From the NCBI RefSeq assembly GCF_022458985.1, contig NC_061781.1, positions 7,923,501-7,987,500 of the forward strand: a stretch of DNA of 64,000 nucleotides, read 5' to 3'. The DNA comes from Mugil cephalus. Its lineage: Eukaryota > Chordata > Actinopteri > Mugiliformes > Mugilidae. How positions within the stretch are numbered: the stretch's first letter is position 1; each line of letters opens with the position of its first letter. The notes under the pieces are model-generated. The model did no database searches. It was not told the DNA's origin and was given only the letters and a program-made list of their open reading frames with translations. This document shows positions 47,471 through 59,405 of this stretch, one piece after another. A program made the position numbers and the translations under genes.

Positions 47471-47762
47471 TGATGGTGCAGAGGTTAGCACTGACGTCAT
47501 AGCAAAAATGTCCTGGGGCCTTTCTCTTGCTGAGTTTGCCTGTTCTCCCCCGTCCCTGTGCGGGCTTTGTCCGGATGTTTGGGCTTCTTCCCGCAAATGC
47601 CAAATTGATATGGTTGTTGGTGATACTAAATTGTAGGTGTGAGTGTTAATGGCGACCTGTCCAGGGTGTACCACACCTCCTGCCCAGTGACAGGTGGGAT
47701 AAACTCCTGGCCACCTGAAACCCTTTAGAGGATAAGCGGTAATGGGTAATGGATGGATAGTC
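47471..47762 (+). mobile_element. tRNA-headed fish SINE-like repeat
   Basis: Head GGTGCAGAGGTTAGCACTGA (A-box-like), then TTTGCCTGTTCTCCCCCGTC, a body, GGCGACCTGTCCAGGGTGTA, and the end GGATAAGCGGTAATGG with ATGGATGG. Same family as 8221 and 39713. Confidence 0.75.
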
Positions 47763-47929
47763 TGAAAAAAAAGCACAAGATAGTGTAAATTGAGTAGCTT
47801 TTTGTTCCCATCTTTCTTTAACCCTTTTTATTTATTAATCAGTCAAAATTCCTTACATTTTCCACTTAATTTGATCTCAGATAAAACTGTGACCGGGCTG
47901 ATGCAATGCCTTTTTTTTTAGCTGAGACT

Positions 47930-48410
47930 CCTATCTAGGGTAAAGTCCTTTTATCCTTTAATGATTTTGAAAGGATTATACATGCTTTTATCTAACTCTG
48001 ACTCGACAACTGTAATGCCCTTTATGTTGCTGTTAACCACCATTAAGCCTCCTCCTCATGCTTATAGGTTGTCTGGAATGCTGCTTGTCCCCGTACTGGC
48101 CTCTCATCTCTTGTTCCCTGATTTAAGAGCGCTTTAAAGATTTTATTCTTTACTCCAACCTATCTCTCTGACCTTTTAGAAACTGCACATCCCATCAAGG
48201 CCACTAACAGTTGTTTGGTTGTCCCCAGATCAAGGTTGAGCGTTCAGGGAGTTTGTGCTGTTGCAGTTGGAGCCCCCCCAAACTCAAGAACAGTTTGCTT
48301 CTGCATCTTATGCTTGTGTCTGTCTACACTGTCTGCTTTAAACACATCTTAAAACTTATCTCTATTACATGCTGATCAACTTTCTATTGTAGTGTAAGAC
48401 GTGATCAGAC
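47930..48410 (+). mobile_element. L2-type LINE ORF2 C-terminal relic
   Basis: In broken frames the + strand reads LDNCNAL-like residues, VWNAA, FTPTYLSDLLE, VVPRSRLS and a LKTYLY-like end. These are the ordered landmarks of the fish L2/CR1 reverse-transcriptase tail. Several stops interrupt it. Confidence 0.6.
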
Positions 48411-48477
48411 AAGCTGTCCAAAGCTTTAAATGATAAAATGACACTACACCGACACTGTGGCCATATATTCTAAAGCA

Positions 48478-48610
48478 CACCGATCAGCCACAACATTAAA
48501 ACCACAGGACCAGGCATTGGTATGGATGTTACTTAGACATGGTCCACCCACCCAGACAATATCAGGCACCCCCACCCCATAGCAATGACACTCCTTGACA
48601 CACACACCCA
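48478..48610 (+). mobile_element. Tc1-like transposon end
   Basis: CACCGATCAGCCACAACATT followed by AAAACCAC is the common fish Tc1-like terminal repeat. GGACCAGGCATTGGTATGGA and TGTTACTTAGACATGG match transposase-coding sequence on the + strand. Opposite orientation to the relic at 15780. Confidence 0.7.
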
Positions 48611-50373
48611 GAAAAAGTTGTGAACAACTCAAAAAGAAACATGTAAAACAGCACAAGGTGCTGGCCTGTGTCGAAATTCACTGGATCCCAAACTGATCAC
48701 GTGTCTGTGGTTGGTCGGTAACATTATGAGGTATGCAAAAAAAACACACAATGTCCTTGTTTATCGTAATACAGCATGAGGTGCTACATTACAGGCGACG
48801 TCTTGCTACTTATTTACTGTTTTTCTTCCACTAATAATCATGTCATAATCACCACCAATGTATTGAAATTCTCATCAGTGCTACATCAGCTGTTGTCAGA
48901 GGCTTCCAGACTTCTAATATCTCTCCAATATTCAAACACACGCGTCTCCTGAGCCTCAATGCATCAAGTAAACATAAATGAAAGGAATCAAATGTCGTCT
49001 GTATTGCATCCTTGGAGTTTTCCCACTGATCAAACGGAACACTGAGCAATAGTCAATGAGGCAACAATTGAAGTAGAAAAGTAATCTTGTAAAGCGTTAC
49101 CTTTTTCCCCGTACGCTCTTTTGATCGAGCCATCGTTTGATCCAACACATCATGAATCAGATGCCGATCAAAAGGAACTCTTTCATCGCAAATCAAACAA
49201 AATGCAAGAGGATGTATCAGAGGAATAACCTCAAACTATTAAGCTTTTCCGGTTGTATTGTATATCACTGTGTAAACCCGTAGAGAAGAAACAACAACAA
49301 GAGATTAGACGATGAGAAAGCGAGAGATGATTATATATATTTTATATAGCCTTTCAAATGGATATATGTTTTAAATATAAATTATACTCCATATGAGTGT
49401 CCAAAATGATCATAGGACATGCACTGTAAACATACTGTGTGTTCTGAGCGTTTGCAGTGCGATGTTTGGGATCGAGGAGGTTCTAGCATCAGAAACGGAA
49501 TGAAATACTTATATATGTGGTTTTACTGGAGTACAGTCATCTGTAAAATCATGTTTTTGTTATCTTGGATTGAGTCCTTAATATCAACAGGGAGTGGGTC
49601 ATTCATATAGTGACTCAGAATGGACAAACCAACCACAAACTCTTGAAGGGATCTTTCACGTTTTTGCGTTGAGGTGTTTGTTCTCAAAAAGATTAGTTGC
49701 AATCTGCAACTTCACCTGGATGTCCCACTAAATCCCACACACAGGACCATTCAGTGAACTCTTTGGGACCCTAGGAGGCAGCTGTATATGCAATATTAAG
49801 ATATGATGAGTGGGTACTGAGGGCTTTTTGCACATCTAGTTTCCGCCCCGCCCTGATGAATTGAAGTGATTATTTTTCCCTGCTTTCTCCAGCTTGTTAG
49901 TCATTTTATTTATTTTTATTTCGCATCAGCCTTTGGATGAGGACATGCATTGAATGGTGGAACACAAGCCTGCGGATGAAAAAGTGGATGATGGATTTAA
50001 TCAGCTTTGTGAATTAAAGGGGATCAGCTGAGTGTTGGGAATATAGTTCTCTGTGGTTTCTTCACAATGAGTAAGATCTTTCTCCTTTAGTCTTCTATTG
50101 ATTGGTGACGCCAAACTGAAATGAAAACACAGCATGAATATTCATGAAAGACAGAAGTAGAAAATCAGTGCATGCTTTGATGTAAGTTGTGTGTAAAATC
50201 CCTGGTAGGTGCACCTGTCAAAGTAATTTATATAATTACTGATAAACTAACCAATAAAGATATAAACTGCAGGTGTAGTTGGTATATTTTTCTTACGAAA
50301 TAAAGACAGTGAACAAGTGCATTAACAATATAAAAGTTAAATCAGAAGAACTTCTTCTTTTCCCCATCATTTT

Positions 50374-50452
50374 TGTCTCATCTCATCTCATCTTCCATAC
50401 TGCTTAATCCTCACTAGGGTCGCGGGGATTGCTGGAGCCTTTCCCAGCTCTA
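50374..50452 (-). mobile_element. SINE-like repeat, 3' fragment
   Basis: CTCATCTTCCATACTGCTTA and CCTCACTAGGGTCGCGGGGA are the reverse complement of the tail of the copies at 8221 and 39713. Confidence 0.6.
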
Positions 50453-51354
50453 TCAGTTTTTTAATGAGTTAAATTTCAGTCACTGCAAAATTTGAATTAA
50501 TTTTTGACGGACTTTTGCTCATGTCTAAATTACAGATGAGGAAGTGTGAGAAGAAGAATGGGAGGTAAGAGAACTGAGGCTCATGCAAAACATCTCGGTT
50601 TAAAAGTTCCTTAAAGGTCCTTCACTAACCCCAGTGGGAGTTTGTGATACAGCTGCTGCCATGTTCCATAAATCTGGGAGCCTCTAGAGGCTAAGTGGTC
50701 ATGGAAAATGGATTGGGATAATGAGGTACGAAAGAAAATACAATCAAAAACATAAATTATAAACAGCCAACATAGACACAAATGCTGCACTTAGAGGTAA
50801 AAATAAATAAATAAATAAATATGCGTAGAAAAATTCTGAGATACTAATGTGGAGTTGTTTTCTGATCCCAAATGTTCATGCAGATTATTCTTTTCAACGT
50901 GAAGGGATCATTTGATGTGTAAATGAACCAGACAGTTCATTACCATCAAATGAAAGAACAATGATCACTTTAGGACATTTATTTTAGCAAAATGTTAAAA
51001 CTTTAGCGTACAATCTCATAGAAAATGTACACTTTTAAATGTAGGAATTGTAAGAATTTCCTTGATCCCATTGTCTCCTCTCTTCTCTGCTTCAATGTGA
51101 ACATAGTTTTTCAGCCCAATAGGAATGGGAGAATATGACTAGTGTCTCACCTGTGATATTTTGCATTACGCCAATATCAAACTCTGCATCTATATTGCTC
51201 TGCTTATCAGTGTCTACTGCTGACTCAGTTTAAAGAAAAAAATATATATAATCAAATGATTTCCACTTCTCTGTGTGCACCTTCTAGATTTTGCTGGAAG
51301 ATATTCTAACAGAGGACAGTGGGTTTCTTATCTCTTTCACTGTCTGTGGTAAAT

Positions 51355-51368
51355 TCGCCACCTGGTGG
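51355..51368 (-). promoter_or_regulatory. CTCF-like motif
   Basis: Minus-strand CCACCAGGTGGCGA fits CCASYAGRKGGCRS at 13 of 14 positions. Binding is not shown. Confidence 0.4.
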
Positions 51369-51912
51369 ATTTTAGGTGCAACTGCAGCAGTTGCAGCATT
51401 TTCCATTGACATTCAGTGTTACCCATCAAGTATTTAAAGGTGTCTGACACTGCATTCTAACCAGGATATACTTTAATATCTGACTTCTCAGTTTGATATG
51501 AACCCATAACCTCTCATAGCAACAGATGACACATGAGGTAGAAAATAGTTATACAACTATTTTATATTATGTGCAATTTAGTGTACTCACTTCTCCAATA
51601 GTTCAATTTGATTTAAAACATTTCATATTTTAAAGCTTTCATTTTTTTTAATTTAAAGCTTCCACAACCCCAAGCCGAGTAAAAAAGAAAAGAAAAGAAA
51701 AGAAAAATACAGATTTATTTATGTTTATGTAAAGAGGAGGGCGTTTTGTTCATGTGTTCACATCCTACACACACAAAAGAACACAAAGAAGAAAGAGCTG
51801 ATAAATTTGAGTATTTTTTGTTTGTTTGTTTGGATTAATAGCAGAGTAACGTATTTTCCATTAGCCAATCAATAATGAAACGTGAAATTCAAGATGGACC
51901 AGTGAGAGTTGT

Positions 51913-51926
51913 CCACTGGAGGGCAG
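51913..51926 (+). promoter_or_regulatory. CTCF-like motif, weaker
   Basis: CCACTGGAGGGCAG fits CCASYAGRKGGCRS at 13 of 14 positions, about 550 bases from the previous site and in the opposite orientation. Confidence 0.35.
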
Positions 51927-52639
51927 TCACACACAGCTGTGTGAAAATCCAGCCAACCTCTGAGAGGAAATATTTGTCATGAAGGGAGGTTCTTTCTGGT
52001 GACATGCCCTGTCAGCAGGCATCTTCGCCACCTCATCTGAGCATTTAATTAGTTCTAGTGAAACAGTGCAACTGCATATCAGGCGGACGGACTGAAGAGA
52101 GGAGGAGGAGGAGGAGTGAGACCTCTGACTAATATTTGCTTTAGTGACAGAATTCTCCCATCAACTCAGTCAGGGTCTGCCAGGGCGGAGGGAGTGAGCG
52201 CGGAGATGGAGAGGGCGGAGGGCGCCCACAGCACTGAAAGGAAAAAGATACTGCCGTGCCACGGATAGTTTGAGTTATTCACATGGTTGTGGTAAGCCCA
52301 CGCAATGTACAACAAAATATCCATCAGCATATCAGCTTGAGGACAAAATGTTTATTCATGATTCCTGTTTCTTCACCATTTGTGTTGTGTGAACCTCGTG
52401 ACTGACTATCGAGAGCATGTTTAGTAATAAACTAAACCACTACAAAAAGCAATATATTTACCTTGGGAAACATAAGTGATGAGAAAGCTAAATATTATAT
52501 CCAGTATATGTTAGCTCTCATCATTTTATATTCATTCATTCATAAATTCATAACAGAAAAAGTCTAAAATATTAAGTCAGTGCTGCAGTCTCTCTGGACT
52601 GTTTCGCTTTTCTTATCATAAGCACACAAAGAGGAATCT

Positions 52640-52910
52640 GCCTCCGTTTGTGCGGGGGCTGCGCGTGTCAGTGTGTGCGCTGGGCACATCAAACAGTAGT
52701 AAAGGGATCGTGTGTCATGTCTTATCGAAGTCTCGTCTGTCAGGGTCGGTGGGAGGGATTAGCCCGGCTGACATGAGCAGGTGGAGACTAAATACTACGG
52801 ACGGACGGAGAGCGGAGTGGGGCAGGTGGGTTCATGCGGACAAACAGGTGGGTCGCTGTCAGCGTCGCAGACCTCTCGCCTGCAGCTGCGCCGCTGTGGA
52901 CTTGCTGATA
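52640..52910. other. CpG-rich patch of unknown role
   Basis: Locally rich in CG dinucleotides within an AT-rich desert, with an open frame of 105 codons on the + strand that shows no recognisable domain. Could be a promoter, an exon of a non-coding RNA or a regulatory element. The frame may simply reflect the composition. Confidence 0.35.
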
Positions 52911-55637
52911 ATGATGCACACTCTCTCATTCATGTGTTTCCCATCTATGACAAAGCAGGATTGTTAGCAGCACTGTCCGTGTGGGCCTCCCTTCGAGATG
53001 TACAGCTTTCATGGAGCCCATTCAAAAACATTTATATTTAAAGTAAGAACTGGCTATTTTTTGAATTTCCTGTTTCCATTTTTTTTTTTCCATTTTATCT
53101 TACTAGCCCCAAAGACTCAGTCAGGAGATTGATGTTATATTTTTCGAACATGTCTTTGAAGCCTCACTCTTTACATTCTCATTCTGAGACTTCATTAGTA
53201 TGTTTGATCAGGTTGAGTGGACCAGTGATGTTTACCAGACAAGAAAGAAAAAAAAAAGCTTTTTCAGTTCAAAAGTTTTAACCTTTTAAATACCTTGGAA
53301 ATCTAGCTACACAACGAATGTAAACACCTAGCAGTTAGGAGTTACAGTTGTTGAGGTGATAGACTTAAATTTTATTTTGACTTTTTATGACTGTTCCTGT
53401 TGATTGGACACAAACTTCCAGCTTCCACAAAACTGCACCCTGTGAAACTTTGTGAAAATGTTGGTCACAGCTGACTAAGATCGTTGACTTTTCCCTCCTC
53501 TAACTGCCGTGGCACACCAAGAAGAGGAATGACCACTGGCCCATTCAGCTTCGGCTTTTCAGCTGATTTATCGTGTTGTCGTTGCCATTGTTCTGGTTTG
53601 CATAACAAATGAAGTTTGGGAAACCAGTGCATGAGAAGGGCTTGTTCTTGTATTTCAAGCTTTCCCTTCTGCTGCTGCCACTGGTGGGAAGATTATTTTT
53701 TTTTGGATGTTGGCTGTAGTTCTTGTGGCGTGTTCAAGTCCATCCTTTTTGGCTCAGACACAGGTAACGTGAGGCAGCAGCTTCCTTGATAAAGAAGGCT
53801 GATGTTTAATATTAACAGCAAAAATGACAACTAAACTCTCTACCCGACGGGGTGAAGGATGTATTTTTCTGTATTTCTGCCTTTGGTGATGGCTGTAATT
53901 TCATTGTCACGCATGAGTTACCTGTGACTAACGGATAATCTAACAGCTTGTTCCACCACCGTGGCTTCCCATGTGTCGTCTGTCTTCTGTTGGGCTGACG
54001 ATGATTTTTCTGTGCAGCATCTCTATTTTGAAAAGGGTATTTTCTGGTTCATCGCAGATAAATATATTCCACCAGTCCGGCGACTAACAAATAAATTTAA
54101 AAAATGCAGTGTAATCGCAAGAATCCCCCTCTCTGATGGCGTATTATGGACACCAGCTTCATGCGTGCTTTGTGCTATGTAGTTAAGGCATATGTAACAT
54201 TCAACACAAAGGCAACATCTGGTGTTCAGCGACCCCACCTGCTGCTTCCTATTGAATAATGTAACAAAAGACAAAAAGGGATGATATGAAAACAAGGCTT
54301 TAACGGTGTATAATTTCTATCAGACTCATTCAGGTGATCAAAGGCTGTAATCTCTCTCACATCCACGCCGAGTTACGGCTGGATGTAGATTTTTCCTCTT
54401 GCATAAAACCAGCTGGCAGTTCTGTCCTGTGCTGTTGTGGCTCACTGCTATAATTAGAACAAGGGACGATAAGCATTCAGATGCTTTTATGTTCTTATCT
54501 GAAGCAGCCAAAAGGCAGATGGGGACATGCTCACAGTCAAGGCTCAGCCTCTCAGTCATGCACATACTCAGACATGGCCACACACACACATGCAAACACA
54601 CACATACAGAGTGCAGTTTCAGAGAGCACTTTGCCAAATTTCAACCTTATCGCCGTTTATCCGAATTAAAGGTATCGTGAGAACAATGTTTTTTTTTCTT
54701 AATTTTGTCACTGGTTCTCTTTAGGCCTATGAGCAGTTTCAGCTTGGATTTCTATTCCCCACCTTTGCGTGTGCGGCATGTTTGAATAACAGATGATGCT
54801 CAGAATCCGCTGCTCGTGCAAATGATCAACTATCTGAAAATCAGTACCAAGGATGTTATGAAAGGGAATGCCGGCTGACTCATCTCGACGTAGACGGCTG
54901 ACGGAGAGGACGCAGTGCAAGCGGAGCTGAGGCTGTAGTGGCGTCAAGAAAGAGAACCAACCGGTGGTGGTTTATTTGCAATCGTTGTCCAGAACCAACA
55001 AAATAAATAATCATCCGGCTGCTATGGTTTTCATTGTAATTGTTTTTGTGTCCAAACCATGAGATAGACTATTTGTGTGCACCATGTAATGAACCAAGGC
55101 CAGCAGAACAGAGAGGGCAGATGACCACCATGCATCCCGGTACATGTAAGCAGTGCAGTAACATTCATGTGTGCAGGATAATTGAGAGGTTTCTGTGTTG
55201 TAACATACACGGAGGAATTTAATGAATCGGTTGTATACGGTCATCATCAAAAATGATTGGATGCATCCCTGACCTTTATATTGAGATGGATTGTCTTCAC
55301 TCAATTTTGTTTACTGATCTCTCATCAAAAAGATGGTTTATGTGAAATGTATGTTACTGACAGACTGAATCTGCTGTGATGGATCAGATTGGACGACACT
55401 ACCATCAGTGTCCACCAGGTTGCACCCTTGTCCCGGTGTCATTCAGCACCATATTTGGTCTATGATCGTGAATGGGTACGTTTTAGTGTATTAGTGTATG
55501 CTGTATGTAATTGTGTATATTAAGAAAAAACATATATTCAATGGCGGAGTTAATCCATAAAGCCTGCTATTCATAAAAGTGCTCATTTGGTTAAAACCAC
55601 AACAAGCAACTGCCCCCCCCCCCCCCCCCCCCCCACA

Positions 55638-55688
<51 letters not shown>

Positions 55689-58600
55689 TGCACTGTGTCA
55701 TCAGCCCCTGCTTTTGATGAGTTGCTGTCTAGTCCCACAAACTGCTTGCTCTTTGTTCTTCCAAAATAAACCCTTCTCTCCTCCTGCTCTTTGTTGGTTC
55801 ATGCCTTGTCTTGTCCTCTTTGGAAGACCCCATCCCGCAAGTAGAACATTTATTTTCAGAAAGGAAGTTAAAGTAACAACAGCAATGGATAGAAATGTGT
55901 TTCTTAGGCAGAGGACAAAGGCGATCGATCAATCATCTGAAACAAGCAAAATTCAGTAGCCGTGAGAACCAAATGATTCACAGATTTCACAATGAATTCT
56001 GGTGTGATCAGTCCTTAAAGCTCTTATATACAATGAACTGTACGTATCTGTCCCACAGAGCAAAGCAAAAGCATACGAAACATGAATACTGATACATATT
56101 TTGTCTTAAAGATCTGTCTCCATCCTTTTTTTTTTTTTTTTTTTACTCATGAGGGTAAATTAGACCTCAAACAAGATAACCGTCTTTCCACCCACGCCCC
56201 AATTTCCCTTTGGCTGAATGATACAGTATAGATGTTAAGGTTCACACGCAGGTTCAAATCCAATCTGTTTCTCAGTTGGAAAGGACTGGAGTGATGTTTA
56301 GGGAGATTCCTGCTCCATAGGAACAGAGCGTGGAGGCTTTGATGCTCGGAGAGAAACTACAGTCGGACAGAGATAGAGAGTGAAATGATGATGACCTTTT
56401 TTGGCGCAACCTTGGATTGCTCCTATTGGAAAAAACACAGAATATGGGTAACAGATGTTTCATGTTTTTGTCTGCGGGCTTATCGTGCCCACAGGGCAGA
56501 GGCATTGCGGTTCTATCCTGGTTTATGTGATTTTGTGCGGAAAGTTAAAATGAAACACATAGTAACTGTAGATTCCACAACATATTTATTTAAGAAAATA
56601 TCATTAGCTCGGATTATATTGAATGTCAGAGTGCAGGTGCGATTCCAATCACAAACCCGCAGACCATTCACTCCTCTATTATAAACCGTCAAAATACAAA
56701 GAAAACTCCCTCAATGTCCATTGTAACTCCAACCAACCACAACTGCCCAGCAAGCTTCAATGCAAATAGACCCTATTCAGTCCCTTTCTAGCCTCTGGCT
56801 GTTGTATTTTCACAGAGCCAGGGATCAGGGAAAGCTCTACAGTGCTGCGGCTGCTGGCCAGCTGGCTGATATATTTCTATCAACCGGTGGCTATCTAACT
56901 TCCCCTCCCTCCCACATCCTCCTCCCCCCTTCTTTCTTTTCTCTACTGTCCCATTAGCAGAACAACACGGACAGACAAACACACACACACATAGGCGAAT
57001 ACTTTTCTGTCTACATGTCTGTTAAAAAATATATAGAAGTGAACATTCTATCTGATGGACTGAGATCACTTTCATCTATCTTGGCTTGGTCGGTGTCAGT
57101 CCCCTTTATCCCTCCCGGTTATGAAAACCCAATAAAAAGCAGTTCACATTTGTTGTTATTAGAAAGCGATAAAGTGAACGTATGATAGTTTGTAATGTAG
57201 GGTCTCTGGGGAGAAAAAGAGGACCTAACGCATAGTTTGAAGCTTAAGTTGTCTTAGGACACCCAGACTCTGTTCTGATCCATGGCTCCAAATATCAGAA
57301 CAAGACAGAGAAAAGAACCAGAACGGCCTTGATAAATTTACTTCTCTCAGATTCCTAAGTTATGCTTGAGATATTCAAAGAAGAGGCCAACGGTGCTGCC
57401 CATCTGATCCTGTTGCAAAGCAAAAACACGAAAAGTAGACATAATAAGACCCAAGATATACAAAGAAATATGTCTCAGTGATTCGTCCATGTCAGCGCAG
57501 CAAGAACATCCACTCCTTGAGGTTGAAAGTGATGGCGAGCTGAAAAGTACGTTTGACATGTTGGATCATCGGTCTGGACATGCTGAGATGATACTGAAGC
57601 GCCACAAATGTGGCTTCTACTTCCAACCTCAAATCTAGAAAAAATGTTTTGTTTTAACTTTGCTTTTTCTGCATCGAATTTACATCTATTGCTCAATAAA
57701 TTACTCAATAAATTGAGCAACAGATGAGATATGAATAAAAATGCTTTGGGAGGCTCTGTCTCCCATCACTGCTCGATGGAGCCAGCTGATTGCTGGGTCA
57801 GAGATAATGGTGGAAGGCGACGCAGCTGGAAGTAAAGCTGAAAGCAAAGTAAAGAGTAATATGACACATTACTTTTGCAGATGAGTATTTCTAAAGTTAT
57901 ATAAACACTTAATATGTAAGGGGAGGGGTAAGAGGGGTTGCACGCAGAGATAGATGATGGTTTTTAAATGTGGAAGAATCCAGGGAGTAACACTCAAGGT
58001 GGGGGCACATCCTAAGAAGTTTTAGCTCTTGTATCCCTGATTCAATAATGAGAGAGGGAAGAGGAAGTGAGGTAAAGATAGGGAGGGAGGGTGGGAGGCA
58101 AACATATAGAGAGGGTTGAGACAAACTATTATAGGTAATGGAAACAGAATGGCATGAGGTACGTCTTGTTCTTGAACTTAAGATATCATAACTTTAAAAG
58201 TGTTTTGTGTCAGGTTTGTGCATTCAAATGATATGCTTTTATGGCCATCATCAACACATGCGGAGCATTACACAAATGCCTGTGCAACTCAAAAGGTATG
58301 ATGGATACTGATTTGATAATAGTAGCTGGGTGCATGGGAGGTAAGGCCTCTAAATTCCAGCAATAATTTTCCATAAAAGTTATTTCTTTTTTCCAAACCC
58401 AGGGCATCGTTGATACATTTCCCACCCACAGAGGGCAGCATTGCTTCCCATATTCCCCTACGTTTGTGTGCCTCTCTTCTCCCCCCTCCCACCCCCCGCT
58501 CTAAACGCTGGAACACATGACATCCAGCCCTGCATTCTCCCATGTGAATTACCAGCGTCCTCACCCAGGGGTAAGGAGTCATCCAAGGAAAACAAACCAA

Positions 58601-58840
58601 AGCGACCAAAGGGCTCTATTACTGGAATGTGGGTTTGTTACACCCACAGTGGTCTGCCATCTCTTCAACAGGTGCTGAAAATATGTGGAGGACAGTCCCC
58701 AGTAGTTTGATTATATTGATAAAGGTTTTAAAAGGGTTTATAGTTTATAGGAGGATCATCATTGATATAAATATATGGACAGATGAATACTTATACATTT
58801 AGGCTAGAATCATTGATTTTCTCAGCTACTCAGCTCCTTT
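52911..58840. other. Intergenic, no gene recognised
   Basis: Unique AT-rich sequence, microsatellites (55614-55685) and poly-T near 56129. One weak CTCF-like match lies at 58425-58438. ORFs near the microsatellites are simple-sequence translations. Confidence 0.5.
55614..55685 (+). repeat. Poly-C followed by (CA)n
   Basis: About 21 C then a CA run of about 50 bases. Long homopolymer and dinucleotide tracts are prone to assembly error. Confidence 0.95.
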
Positions 58841-58849
58841 TTCAAGACA

Positions 58850-59300
58850 CTAAACGCCTCACAGCTCCTGATGTGCAGCTCAGCAGAGGGCCCTGACCTT
58901 TGACCTTTCACGTGGAGCTGGCGAGCAAACAGTGATGCCCCCAGAAATCTCAAATGTATGAATAAGTTACTGAAAAAAGAAAAAAAAAAGAAAAACCAGC
59001 ATCTACAGCTGAAAATCCCCTGCTCCGATCACGCTTTAGAGCGGTAGCATCCCAGAACTCACCTTAGGCATCAACACGGAAGAACACGCAGAGATCACAC
59101 GGCTGCTGCTAATGTGGATCTTGTTAATGCAAAAGGCACCCAGAGGAGCGTTTTAGCCCCACAGCGGGCCTCCGTGCTGGGCCGCTATCGTCCCACATCG
59201 GACCCGCGCTCCTTGATGTGGTTTGGGAGGACATGACGGGGCCGAGCGGGGCCCAAAGTGATCAGTCGCGCAGTAACATCTGAAACCCATTTCCCCACAA
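58850..59300. other. GC-richer unique patch in the gene desert
   Basis: Higher GC than its flanks and no repeat signature. It includes the DR1/E-box and several CG-containing stretches at 59120-59260, ending near a GT tract with ATTTGCAT (octamer-like) at 59362. No protein signature on either strand. Enhancer is the most likely reading. Confidence 0.35.
58894..58914 (-). promoter_or_regulatory. DR1 nuclear-receptor element with adjacent E-box
   Basis: TGACCTTTGACCT (58894-58906) is the reverse complement of the DR1 consensus AGGTCAAAGGTCA. CACGTG follows at 58909-58914. DR1 is bound by HNF4, COUP-TF and RXR heterodimers. The site lies at the left of a GC-richer patch. Confidence 0.5.
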
Positions 59301-59367
59301 TTAAAGAGAGAAAGAAACTATCAGGACCAAACATCGCCGGTTTCCACGGCATCGAGTCAAACATTTG

Positions 59368-59369
<2 letters not shown>

Positions 59370-59403
<34 letters not shown>
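59370..59403 (+). repeat. (GT)n microsatellite
   Basis: Uninterrupted GT run. Confidence 0.95.

Positions 59404-59405
<2 letters not shown>

Larger units (their letters stand above)
48700..52600. other. Intergenic, no gene recognised
   Basis: AT-rich unique sequence with a SINE fragment (50374-50452), an AAAT tract near 50800, and two CTCF-like matches (51355-51368, 51913-51926). A GGA-rich patch lies near 52100-52240. Confidence 0.5.

Noticed and set aside
55444-55452. TTCAGCACC, the left half of an RE1/NRSE element
   Set aside because: The right half (GGACAGCGCC) is absent at any usual spacing.
55579-55959. 126-codon open frame with Pro and His-Thr runs
   Set aside because: The runs are translations of poly-C and CA microsatellites.
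58425-58438. CCCACAGAGGGCAG, CTCF-like
   Set aside because: Two mismatches to the core; too weak alone.
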